From positions 1 to 7,584 of the forward strand of contig JAHIYL010000149.1 in assembly GCA_018815145.1 (NCBI GenBank): a DNA stretch of 7,584 bases. Direction: 5' to 3'. Shown one piece after another: positions 1 to 5,716 of the stretch. This stretch comes from Nanobdellota archaeon. GTDB taxonomy: Archaea; Nanobdellota; Nanobdellia; Woesearchaeales; GW2011-AR15. Numbering within the stretch: the first letter of the stretch is position 1; each line of letters opens with the position of its first letter. The notes under the pieces are model-generated. The model had not been told where the DNA came from and made no database searches. It saw only the letters and a program-made list of their open reading frames with translations. Both the position numbers and the translations under genes were made by a program.

Positions 1-29
1 CCTGCTGAATTTAGTGTATCCAAGGCACA

Positions 30-251
30 ATGATAGATTTCCTAAATTATTTTTTTATCATATTCATTCCTGCACTTTATCATAAGATACAATATCTTGT
101 TTTGGCACCTCTGCGTTTTCCTGAGATGTTCTGGATCATACTTCCTGTAGCTATCACTGTCCTATTGATCGAGCTCTATTTTGGCAGGTATATATGTGCA
201 TCATACTTGTGTATTCCGATGTTCTCTATGATGCCAGTGCACTTTCAGTAG
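30..251 (+). CDS. Short membrane protein, possibly truncated by a frameshift
   Basis: A 73-residue hydrophobic protein with two likely membrane segments, about residues 4-28 and 33-50. The second contains FPEMFWIILPV...ELYFGRY, which I associate with small DPANN membrane proteins of unknown function. In those, from memory, the FGRY motif is followed by a charged EELGWN-like stretch and more membrane helices. Here the frame runs only about 20 residues past GRY into a cysteine/methionine-rich tail and stops. The next ORF (194-433) overlaps by 58 bases in another frame and supplies a further membrane helix and charged tail, so the two may be pieces of one gene. The start is the first ATG, with AAGG about 6 bases upstream. 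Positions 1-29 are too short to interpret. No function is claimed. Confidence 0.5.
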   Translation: MIDFLNYFFIIFIPALYHKIQYLVLAPLRFPEMFWIILPVAITVLLIELYFGRYICASYLCIPMFSMMPVHFQ

Positions 252-433
252 CAACAACAATCATCTCAGTGTCAATACTCTATATATTGGTCAAGGTATT
301 TATCCATCTCCTCCGTCTGCTGGAACCGCAAGCCCATGATGAGGTTGAGGACCTTATACAGGATGTAGAACATGACCTGGAAGAAGCAGCTAAAGAAAGC
401 CATACAATAAACACTAAGAAAAAAAAGAGTTAG
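194..433 (+). CDS. Small membrane protein with acidic/lysine tail, or 3' part of the preceding gene
   Basis: A 79-residue ORF with one or two hydrophobic stretches (about residues 1-12 and 17-42), then an acidic amphipathic segment (about 44-68) and a lysine-rich end. The ATG has GGCAGG a few bases upstream, so independent, coupled translation is possible. The 58-base overlap with the preceding membrane ORF in another frame is large for two genuine genes. The combined product would be a plausible membrane protein of about 130 residues, which makes a frameshifted single gene a real alternative. The stop codon overlaps the last codon of the convergent minus-strand gene, and T-runs for termination follow directly. 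I do not recognise a family from this ORF alone. Confidence 0.45.
   Translation: MCIILVYSDVLYDASALSVATTIISVSILYILVKVFIHLLRLLEPQAHDEVEDLIQDVEHDLEEAAKESHTINTKKKKS
419..426 (-). terminator. T-run terminator for the minus-strand membrane sensor
   Basis: Eight A on the plus strand read as T8 on the minus strand, a few bases past the stop of the 430-1341 gene. The tract lies inside the lysine codons at the end of the convergent ORF. The T-runs on the other strand make the junction a bidirectional terminator. Confidence 0.45.
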
Positions 434-1341
434 TTTTTTTGCAGTTTTGTTTTTTTTATGAAGATCCTGTCAAATATCTTTTCAGTCTTCACTCTTATCG
501 GCTCAAATGTGAATGCCAGGATCAGCACTGAGATTGCAGAGACTTCCGGGTTTGTTATTCCCAGAAACACTTTGAATGATTCACCAAGGATGAATTTCAG
601 CACTTCAAATAGTATAAGTACTACTGCTCCGATAATTGAATACATGACACTCTTCTTGAATATGATATTGATGTCCAGAAGATGATACTTAAGGATTGCA
701 TATGTGCATCCCACTACAAATATGATTATGCCCCATTCTATTAATAGGATAGGAACAAGGTAGACTATCCCGGCCTTTCTCAGGGAATCAAGTATGCCTG
801 CAATAGCTGGCATCATCAGAAGCGTGATGAAGTATTTTTGCCTGTTCTTCTCAGCAAAACTGCCAGCATGCCTCATAGCCTTTGAATATTCATAGATCAC
901 ATATATGACTGCACTGATGAGATAGAATGCAAATATCTGGAAAGCAAATCCTGGAACTCCTGTAAATCCGCCGGGCTTTGTTTCGATACCGGTGAAAAAG
1001 CCTGTACCAAGATTTGACAAAAAAAACAATAGCGATAAAAAATAGAAAAAGAACAGCTTGAATCTTGTCTTCCTGTGATCAAGGAAAACATATGTGAAAT
1101 GAATGAACAATGGCACAGCAAGGATGTTACCGGTCATACCAATCTTATTCAGAACAAGAGCTAAATCCGGACTGGTCACAAAACTCGTGAAAAATGTCCC
1201 AAACCCATGCACTGCCAGGCTCAGGCAGAACAGGGAAAATAGAATTCCCTGTTTTTTCCTGTTCTTTAATATGACCAGCATCGCAAGTATCATAGAAATG
1301 ATTCCACCAAGCAGTGCAGGAATGCTGTCAGCTGTTGCCAT
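430..1341 (-). CDS. Multi-pass membrane sensor module related to histidine-kinase N-termini, kinase domain absent
   Basis: A 303-residue integral membrane protein with about eight or nine hydrophobic helices, roughly residues 7-25, 32-51, 72-88, 93-115, 133-152, 171-186, 194-215, 229-248 and 265-280. It matches the general layout of the membrane input region of 7TM-type sensor kinases: after helix 7 comes a YHLLDINIIFKK segment, like the YRLxDIDxxxRR signature, then two helices and FEPIRVKTEKIFDRIF, like the FxPLRxxxxxxxDRxF segment that normally leads into GAF/HisKA domains. Here the protein ends about 15 residues later, so no phosphoacceptor or ATPase domain is present. A TATA-like element 28 bases from the ATG implies a leaderless transcript. 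A role in sensing a membrane signal and passing it to another protein is inference; ligand and partner are unknown. Confidence 0.8.
   Translation of the reverse strand: MATADSIPALLGGIISMILAMLVILKNRKKQGILFSLFCLSLAVHGFGTFFTSFVTSPDLALVLNKIGMTGNILAVPLFIHFTYVFLDHRKTRFKLFFFYFLSLLFFLSNLGTGFFTGIETKPGGFTGVPGFAFQIFAFYLISAVIYVIYEYSKAMRHAGSFAEKNRQKYFITLLMMPAIAGILDSLRKAGIVYLVPILLIEWGIIIFVVGCTYAILKYHLLDINIIFKKSVMYSIIGAVVLILFEVLKFILGESFKVFLGITNPEVSAISVLILAFTFEPIRVKTEKIFDRIFIKKTKLQKN
434..457 (+). terminator. T-rich terminator after the short membrane ORFs
   Basis: Runs of seven and eight T (about 434-440 and 450-457) follow the stop codon at 433. Archaeal RNA polymerase typically terminates at such T-tracts without a hairpin. 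They lie inside the 3' end of the convergent gene, a compact convergent arrangement. Confidence 0.5.
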
Positions 1342-1364
1342 GATAAGTGTTCTATCGTAGGGAG

Positions 1365-1373
1365 TATTTATAT
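1365..1373 (-). promoter_or_regulatory. TATA box for the membrane sensor gene
   Basis: The minus strand reads ATATAAATA with an A-rich flank upstream. Its centre is about 28 bases before the ATG at 1341, so transcription should start at or within a few bases of the start codon. Confidence 0.6.
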
Positions 1374-1401
1374 TTTTTGGGTGATGACTTGGTAAAATGG
1401 A

Positions 1402-1659
1402 TTAGTTCACGTAGGAGGAGGGTGGCATTGCAGTAGTTTTTTTAGCACCAAAATCATAATTGGGAGGAATTTTCATGAAAGACTTATTCAGTTTTTTGGA
1501 ATAAGATATATGAATTTCTGGCAAATATTTTTCCAATAGCTCTGGCAGCATATCCATGGTAATTTTCTGCTTATTTTTCTGCAGCACATAGTCAAAAGTG
1601 AGAGCTAAGAATGTATCAAACAATTCATTTCGCCAATCATTTTGTGTCGCAATTATCAT
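1402..1659 (-). CDS. Small hypothetical protein, second gene of a coupled pair
   Basis: An 85-residue ORF with no signal peptide or membrane helix. The first half looks helical (NELFDTFLALTFDYVLQK, about residues 11-28, then a KITMDMLPELLEKYLP segment). The tail is basic, then proline/serine-rich. Its ATG overlaps the TGA stop of the upstream 43-residue ORF in an ATGA arrangement, the usual sign of translational coupling, which supports both as genes. No domain is recognised. The two ORFs could also be one gene of about 128 residues broken by a single-base shift at the junction. Confidence 0.55.
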   Translation of the reverse strand: MIIATQNDWRNELFDTFLALTFDYVLQKNKQKITMDMLPELLEKYLPEIHISYSKKLNKSFMKIPPNYDFGAKKTTAMPPSSYVN

Positions 1660-1787
1660 GGTGTTAGATTTTGTATCAAGTCAACTTTTCCTGTGTACAT
1701 TACTATTGTCAATGAGTCATCCTTAACCAGGGTGGCAATTTTTTCCAGTTGTCCATAAATTTTATCTTTATTTGCATCCTGATCCAT
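1656..1787 (-). CDS. 43-residue small protein upstream of and coupled to the 85-residue ORF
   Basis: Reading the minus strand from the ATG at 1787 gives 43 residues beginning MDQDANKDKIYGQLEKIA and ending VDLIQNLTP, then TGA overlapping the next gene's ATG. An in-frame TGA lies five codons upstream, so the start is this ATG or the adjacent TTG. The product is charged, probably a helix then a beta strand (about SLTIVMYTGKVDLI), without a membrane segment. No Shine-Dalgarno sequence is visible. AT-rich sequence at about 1801-1820 could supply a promoter shared back-to-back with the lipoprotein operon. It is too short for family assignment; support is the coupling geometry and sensible composition. 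Confidence 0.4.
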   Translation of the reverse strand: MDQDANKDKIYGQLEKIATLVKDDSLTIVMYTGKVDLIQNLTP

Positions 1788-1802
1788 CAAGGCAGAACAT
1801 CA

Positions 1803-1843
1803 TATATTAAAAATTATTAACAGTTAAAATTAAGGAGTAAAAA
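1803..1843 (+). promoter_or_regulatory. Promoter and Shine-Dalgarno site of the lipoprotein operon
   Basis: A TATA-like tatattaaaa (1803-1812) is followed at the expected spacing by a start region near 1831, then GGAG at 1834-1837, six bases before the ATG at 1844. This is the clearest ribosome-binding site in the window; several other genes here lack one. The AT-rich block may also serve the divergent small ORF pair. Confidence 0.5.
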
Positions 1844-2830
1844 ATGAAAAGAATTATCCTATGCACAATTTTTTTAGTATTTGGCCTTATTCTTCTTTCC
1901 GCCTGCACAGAAACAAATAATGAGGCAGTATGTAACAAACCATATATTTTGGTTGGGCAAGGATGCTGTCTTGATAACAATGATAATCAGATTTGTGACA
2001 GTGATGAGATGGATTTAAAATCAAAGATGAACGAAGAGGTAAAACCAACCTGTCCAACAAGCTGCGATGATAAAGATGAGTGCACAAAGGATTACTGCTC
2101 TGAAAATACTGAATACAAATGCAGAAATGACAATATATCACCCTGCTGCGGAGATTATAAGTGTGATAGCAAAGAGAATTATTTTACTTGCGATAGTGAC
2201 TGTGAAATTTCACCGACAATTGCAGAACTCAATGAAAAATTTCTTGAAGTATTCAAAAGGAAAAATATACTTCTTGTCGCTGTAGAAGATGAAGAGGATA
2301 ATGCGATTCAATATCATGAACATGATGTTTTGAGAGGGATTGTAATAGAAATTAAGGATAAGAATAGATATGTGAAAACCATAAAGCAATTCAACAGTTT
2401 CGTGATGAACCTGTATACAAGACGATATAACAACTGGATTGCACAACTCAACTACGAATTGAATGTCAACGAGTATTCTTATGTCTCAGGAACAAAAACA
2501 AATGTACTTGAAGAATTTGACAATAAAATAATCCAGCAATCAGATTATACTATTTTTTATAAGCTGCTCAAAGGCTCCCAATATACTGCAAAAAAGTTTG
2601 ATGGTTTGTATATAGACAGTAAATTATTTGTGATTTGCACACCCAATTATGTTGTTGAAGTGAAAGAAGATCCAAAACTAACATGGTATCAGAACTTTGA
2701 CAAAAAAACAGAGGAAGAAATACTGAATATTGTTGACAATTATATTACAAACGTAAAAGAGACAGGAATTGTACAGAGCAAGGCGATTCTTGATTTCTGT
2801 AGTGAAAAAAGTGGTTATGAATATCAATAA
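1844..2830 (+). CDS. Cysteine-rich surface lipoprotein (lipobox LSAC)
   Basis: A 328-residue exported protein. Residues 1-20 are a signal peptide (KR, then a hydrophobic core) ending in lipobox L18-S19-A20-C21, so C21 should be the lipidated N-terminal residue after signal peptidase II cleavage. Residues 30-120 hold 14 cysteines in two blocks. The first, CCLDNNDNQICDSDE (41-55), has a calcium-loop-like spacing of acidic residues. The second runs from CPTSC (70-74) through CTKDYC and PCCGDYKC to CDSDC (116-120), resembling repeat-like modules common in archaeal surface proteins. Residues 121-328 are an unrecognised mixed alpha/beta domain. It abuts the next gene with no spacer. The product probably sits on the outer face of the membrane, disulfide-stabilised and metal-binding (inference). 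An LspA gene lies about 3.5 kb downstream. Function is unknown. Confidence 0.85.
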   Translation: MKRIILCTIFLVFGLILLSACTETNNEAVCNKPYILVGQGCCLDNNDNQICDSDEMDLKSKMNEEVKPTCPTSCDDKDECTKDYCSENTEYKCRNDNISPCCGDYKCDSKENYFTCDSDCEISPTIAELNEKFLEVFKRKNILLVAVEDEEDNAIQYHEHDVLRGIVIEIKDKNRYVKTIKQFNSFVMNLYTRRYNNWIAQLNYELNVNEYSYVSGTKTNVLEEFDNKIIQQSDYTIFYKLLKGSQYTAKKFDGLYIDSKLFVICTPNYVVEVKEDPKLTWYQNFDKKTEEEILNIVDNYITNVKETGIVQSKAILDFCSEKSGYEYQ

Positions 2831-4015
2831 ATGGCAGCATTGAAACAAAGCATGAAAGAAGAAAAAGCTAAAAAACAGAGCTCTGTCTTATTCACTTTCA
2901 TCATTTTATTAGTTCTTTTCACTGCCTATCTGTTCTTTTTGCAGCTAAATTATTCCAGTCTCAAAAAAGAGTACACTTCTTACAGAGAATATTCTGAGAA
3001 TTATAAGACCTATGCTGAAAATTACTTTAAAGAGATCAGAGAGAACCTATCTGATTCAATAAGGAAAACGCAAGAACTGGATTCCAGTATAAATAAGCTA
3101 AATGATAAAAACAGAGACCTGAATGATTCCTATGAGTCACTGAATAACGAATATACCAATCTTATGGAAGATATCGATTCAACAATAGACAAAATAGACA
3201 TATATGAAAAAGAATTGAATGACTCAATGCAGTGGTTCAAGGAGAATTCAATGCTTGACAAAATTTTAGTAGCTGATCAAATAAAAGAAAGGCTCAACAA
3301 AGACTGCCTAAGAAAAGCTGGCGATTCTTGCATCATAAAGGCTGCTTGCATTCAGGATTACAATGAGAAAGAGCTTAGAATAAGGTATAAAGCTGACGAA
3401 AAGACCAGCAATGAGGAAGACAAACTCCAGACACTTAGCCAGTTCGTAGCCAATAAAGGAGGTGACTGTGAAGATTTCTCGTTATTCTATAACGCTGAGA
3501 TCAGATATCTCATTAGAGAATGTTCAGACCATAAGGATATAGTTCTTGAATCCTGGAAAGAAAGTGAAAAGCTGGGAGATTCATACAACATAGATTTTGA
3601 GGGGGTAGAATCAATACAGCACGCGTCTGCAAAAAATCTTTCGGCAGGTTATCTCATTCCGATAGTAATATGCGGCACGTTCTTTTTTGAAGATGATGGA
3701 AGTCATTATGGCCATTGTGTTGTTGCATTTTCAGAGTCAGAAATACTTTCAATAAAAGACATTATATATCTCAACAGAGCCCCTATAATTGAACCTCAAA
3801 GTGGTGGATACATAGGCGTTATCAACGGCGAGTCGCCTGAAATCGTATTGGCAAGCTCAACTACTGTAACTGATTTGCCTGAATCATTTATTAGTGTAAT
3901 CATCACTGATTCAGACTTATTCTTATATTCATTCAAGTACCACGAATGGAACAGCTATTCAAATTTCAAGGATAAACTGGAAGAAAACAGACAGGACCTC
4001 TTGGATTTTAGGTAG
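2831..4015 (+). CDS. Membrane-anchored coiled-coil protein with transglutaminase-like (cysteine protease fold) domain
   Basis: A 394-residue protein: a lysine-rich N-terminus (1-16), one membrane helix (about 18-39), a long coiled coil (about 42-135), then a transglutaminase-like domain. The nucleophile region is GGDCEDF (210-216) with C213; H295 lies in HYGHCVVAF; a third acidic position is E321 in IIEPQSG, where classical transglutaminase-like enzymes have aspartate. The domain also contains cysteines near 158-172 that could form a disulfide. Topology by the positive-inside rule places the catalytic domain outside the cell. The ATG follows the lipoprotein stop codon directly, with no Shine-Dalgarno sequence, suggesting termination-reinitiation and a shared function at the envelope. 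Likely chemistry is Cys-His-acid hydrolysis or transfer on a surface peptide; substrate unknown. A structural, non-catalytic role is possible. Confidence 0.8.
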   Translation: MAALKQSMKEEKAKKQSSVLFTFIILLVLFTAYLFFLQLNYSSLKKEYTSYREYSENYKTYAENYFKEIRENLSDSIRKTQELDSSINKLNDKNRDLNDSYESLNNEYTNLMEDIDSTIDKIDIYEKELNDSMQWFKENSMLDKILVADQIKERLNKDCLRKAGDSCIIKAACIQDYNEKELRIRYKADEKTSNEEDKLQTLSQFVANKGGDCEDFSLFYNAEIRYLIRECSDHKDIVLESWKESEKLGDSYNIDFEGVESIQHASAKNLSAGYLIPIVICGTFFFEDDGSHYGHCVVAFSESEILSIKDIIYLNRAPIIEPQSGGYIGVINGESPEIVLASSTTVTDLPESFISVIITDSDLFLYSFKYHEWNSYSNFKDKLEENRQDLLDFR

Positions 4016-4030
4016 AAAAAAAGAAAAAAG
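4016..4030 (-). terminator. T-tract terminator of the tRNA gene
   Basis: The minus strand reads T6-C-T7 starting two bases after the tRNA discriminator base, a standard archaeal terminator. It fills the gap between the tRNA and the stop codon of the convergent transglutaminase-like gene. Confidence 0.65.
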
Positions 4031-4045
4031 ATGGGCCCTAGGGGA

Positions 4046-4135
4046 CTTTCGAGAACAATTCGCCCGACACTGTACCGCATGGAGAGGGGCTTTACGCCCC
4101 TCACTAATTTTGGTGTGAATGGACGAAACCATTCA
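4046..4135 (-). other. Non-canonical tRNA intron 2 (T-loop, position 59/60), 90 nt
   Basis: Exon TTCG (54-57 of the T-loop, 4141-4138) pairs with intron CGAA (4051-4048) as the 4-bp central helix. The T-stem GGGGG/CCCCT is the outer helix. Bulge 1 is AA|T (4137-4135) and bulge 2 AG|T (4047-4045), giving the T-loop TTCGAAT after splicing. The inner helix is weak (GAA/TTC) and competes with a 6-bp hairpin GAATGG/CCATTC (4134-4117). A second hairpin, GAGGGGC/GCCCCTC with loop GTAAA (4102-4084), is the most stable element. At 90 nt it is longer than the spliced tRNA (75 nt). Confidence 0.88.
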
Positions 4136-4174
4136 TTCGAACCCCCGGCCTATTGCTTAAGAGGCAATCGCTCT

Positions 4175-4209
4175 ATTTGGCAGAGCCCAAACCATTGCTC
4201 GGACTAAGT
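4175..4209 (-). other. Non-canonical tRNA intron 1 (D-loop, about position 20/21), 35 nt
   Basis: Exon TTGG (4215-4212) pairs with intron CCAA (4180-4177) as the 4-bp central helix. Bulge 1 is TT|A (4211-4209) and bulge 2 is AT|A (4176-4174); cutting each after its second base restores the D-loop. The D-stem GCTC/GAGC is the outer helix, with three extra unpaired bases on the 5' side. Inside, a C-G pair and AGTCC/GGGCT extend the inner helix, so this is a slightly relaxed BHB. The intron contains GGGCTCT (4188-4182), identical to the tRNA's first seven bases. Confidence 0.88.
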
Positions 4210-4255
4210 AACCAAGCTGAGCTAAGAGCCCATCTATTCAAGCTAGACTTGGTAG

Positions 4256-4268
4256 AAATTTAAAAAAG
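4256..4268 (-). promoter_or_regulatory. TATA box of the tRNA-Lys gene
   Basis: The minus strand reads CTTTTTTAAATTT, centred about 31 bases before tRNA base 1. This fits a transcription start about 5 bases upstream of the mature 5' end, to be removed by RNase P. Confidence 0.6.
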
Positions 4269-4307
4269 TTTTGGAAAAGAAAGACTAAAATCCATAAATT
4301 AACAACA

Positions 4308-4315
4308 TTTTTAAA
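4308..4315 (+). promoter_or_regulatory. TATA box of aIF-1A
   Basis: The tttttaaa element is centred about 27-28 bases before the ATG at 4339. A start there would be leaderless and would exclude the upstream TTG/ATG codons at 4330 and 4333, which is part of the reason for choosing 4339. Confidence 0.55.
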
Positions 4316-4338
4316 GCATATGCATTTCTTTGATGTTG

Positions 4339-4689
4339 ATGCCAGCAGCAAAAAAACGGGAAGAACAGAAAAAGCAGGAAGATATTGAACAGGAGATTGT
4401 CAGAGTGAAGCTTCCAAGAGGCATTCAGGTCCTGGGAGTCCTTGAAAGAAGGCTCGGCGGCTCAAGATGCTCAATAAGGTGCCTGGATGGCAAGACCAGG
4501 ATTTGCAGGATTCCCGGACGTCTCAAAAGAAGGCTTTGGGTGAGGGAAGGTGACATTGTGCTGATTGAACCATGGGAACTCAATGCTGATACCAAAGGAG
4601 ATATAATTTATAAGTACACAAGGGCTCAGATCAGCCACCTGAAAAAGAAAGGCCTTCTCAGCAAATTGGATGAATTTGAACAGTTCTAG
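4339..4689 (+). CDS. eif1a: Archaeal translation initiation factor 1A (aIF-1A)
   Basis: A 116-residue OB-fold protein that binds the 30S A-site region during initiation. A basic, charged N-terminus (MPAAKKREEQKK) precedes the S1-like OB fold: VRVKLPRGIQVLGVLERRLG (21-40), the strongly conserved CLDGKTR-CRIPG block (48-60), RLKRRLWVREGDIVL (61-75) and EPW (77-79), ending in the family's YTRAQISHLKKKGLL helix. Length is normal for archaeal aIF-1A. The frame is open to a TTG at 4330 and ATG at 4333; 4339 is preferred because the resulting N-terminus resembles the family and a TATA box is 27-28 bases upstream. It is divergent from tRNA-Lys, so two translation genes share one short intergenic region. 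No Shine-Dalgarno sequence is visible. Confidence 0.96.
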   Translation: MPAAKKREEQKKQEDIEQEIVRVKLPRGIQVLGVLERRLGGSRCSIRCLDGKTRICRIPGRLKRRLWVREGDIVLIEPWELNADTKGDIIYKYTRAQISHLKKKGLLSKLDEFEQF

Positions 4690-4720
4690 ATATTTGTTTT
4701 ATAATAAATTTTAAAGATAG

Positions 4721-4732
4721 ATTTAAATATAA
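4721..4732 (+). promoter_or_regulatory. TATA box upstream of the 296-residue protein
   Basis: The atttaaatataa element is centred about 45 bases before the ATG at 4772, predicting a leader of roughly 20 nt. No Shine-Dalgarno sequence lies in that leader. A second AT-rich box (about 4757-4765) is too close to the start to serve. Confidence 0.5.
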
Positions 4733-4771
4733 GTCTTTGACCCCATTCAAAATTCAGTTTTAAAGTCAAAT

Positions 4772-5662
4772 ATGATATATTTACAGGATTTTGAAGGCAA
4801 GACAGATAAAGAGGATCTGGAAGGTCTGATAGCTTATGCATCAAGCCCAAAACATGATTTCACTCCAAGCCAAATATCATATTTTGTTGATGAACTTAAA
4901 AGAGCAGAAATTCCCGACAGGCTCATTCTCTACTTTCTTCATAACGCTCCAAAGCAGCAGAATGCAGCATCAGAGTACTTTCTCCCAAATCTGACAAGAG
5001 AAGACAAGGATAATACTATCTGGAATGAACTCACGATTGAAGAGAAAACAGTGCTTGCATGTTCATATATAGCGTACAATGGTGCTAAGGACATGCAATC
5101 AGTCACTTCCGGACCCCTGCAGGAAGCATATTTTGATAAAGTGCTGGATAATCTGAAAAAACAATCAGAATTGCATAATATGATCAAAAAGGAGCACCTG
5201 GTCTATTTAGCCGGTTCAAAAGCAGCAGCAGAATATGGAATAGTTGGAGCAGGTGTGATATATTTTCTGCTTGAAGGCTATCTGCAAGACAAGAAACTCG
5301 CTGCTATTGTCGCAGGATCTGATTTTATGGGCAATAGCCCAGGCAGATTCAAGGTTTTCAAAGAAATACATGAGTTGCTTACTAAACCTGTCAGCCAGGG
5401 AGGATATGAAATTGACAAAGATGATGCTGCTCTCCTATGCATTTCACACGGATTTGAAAAGTATGTTGATGGCCATGGTGAAATATTCAAGGACAGAGTT
5501 ATTGACAATTACGGGCGCCTCAGGGAAATATTGTATTCTAGTCCAGTTGCTGTCCAACTTGCAGGTTCATGTAATGCAATGGACACCAAAGGAGCTGATA
5601 CATTAGAAAAAGCCACAGCAGCTTATGACAATTTTTACATCAAATACTTTCAGAAGAAATAA
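4772..5662 (+). CDS. Hypothetical soluble protein, probably all-helical
   Basis: A 296-residue protein I cannot assign to a family. It lacks a signal peptide. One moderately hydrophobic stretch, AEYGIVGAGVIYFLLEGYL (about 153-171), is too polar at its ends to be a confident membrane helix. Composition suggests mostly alpha-helical segments with acidic and lysine-rich faces. There is no recognisable nucleotide-binding or catalytic signature; single cysteines occur in LACSYIAYNG, LLCISHGFEKY and QLAGSCNAMD, with a histidine beside the second. It has its own promoter and lies between aIF-1A and a zinc-binding membrane protein, both with separate promoters, so the neighbourhood says little about function. 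The start is the first ATG downstream of the promoter; no ribosome-binding site is visible. Confidence 0.8.
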   Translation: MIYLQDFEGKTDKEDLEGLIAYASSPKHDFTPSQISYFVDELKRAEIPDRLILYFLHNAPKQQNAASEYFLPNLTREDKDNTIWNELTIEEKTVLACSYIAYNGAKDMQSVTSGPLQEAYFDKVLDNLKKQSELHNMIKKEHLVYLAGSKAAAEYGIVGAGVIYFLLEGYLQDKKLAAIVAGSDFMGNSPGRFKVFKEIHELLTKPVSQGGYEIDKDDAALLCISHGFEKYVDGHGEIFKDRVIDNYGRLREILYSSPVAVQLAGSCNAMDTKGADTLEKATAAYDNFYIKYFQKK

Positions 5663-5684
5663 GTAACCACTCTCAAATGGAAAA

Positions 5685-5692
5685 ATTTAAAT
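5685..5692 (+). promoter_or_regulatory. TATA box of the zinc-binding membrane protein
   Basis: The palindromic atttaaat is centred about 28 bases before the ATG at 5717, predicting a leaderless mRNA. The interval contains no Shine-Dalgarno-like sequence. Confidence 0.6.
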
Positions 5693-5716
5693 AGTCTGAA
5701 ACTTTTAAATTAACTT

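Larger units (their letters stand above)
4032..4231 (-). tRNA. tRNA-Lys (anticodon CUU) in three exons, with D-loop and T-loop introns
   Basis: Exons on the minus strand are 4231-4210, 4174-4136 and 4045-4032; joined they give 75 nt. The acceptor pair is GGGCTCT/AGGGCCC (one U-G), discriminator A73. The D-arm is GCTC/GAGC with loop AGCTTGGTTA, the anticodon stem ATTGC/GCAAT with loop CTCTTAA (anticodon CTT at 4161-4159), variable loop AGGCC, T-arm GGGGG/CCCCT with loop TTCGAAT. The 3' CCA is not encoded. All invariant positions are present (U8, GG in the D-loop, U33, TTC). Neither unspliced stretch folds as a tRNA; both introns must be removed. The family-standard site 37/38 has no intron. 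The gene has its own TATA box and T-tract, and diverges from aIF-1A. Identity as Lys follows from the anticodon. Confidence 0.93.

Noticed and set aside
458..685. Plus-strand ORF inside the membrane sensor gene
   Set aside because: It is a shadow frame of the 303-residue membrane protein, with no promoter or ribosome site and an unconvincing composition.
4046..4135. Box C/D or H/ACA guide RNA inside the T-loop intron
   Set aside because: No box C (RUGAUGA) or box D (CUGA) pair is present, and the single ACA is not placed after a suitable hairpin pocket. The hairpins alone do not support a guide RNA.
4188..4231. Simple uninterrupted tRNA using D-stem GCTC with the nearby GAGC at 4200-4197
   Set aside because: This would give an 18-base D-loop and no acceptable anticodon arm downstream. 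The two-intron model accounts for every arm.
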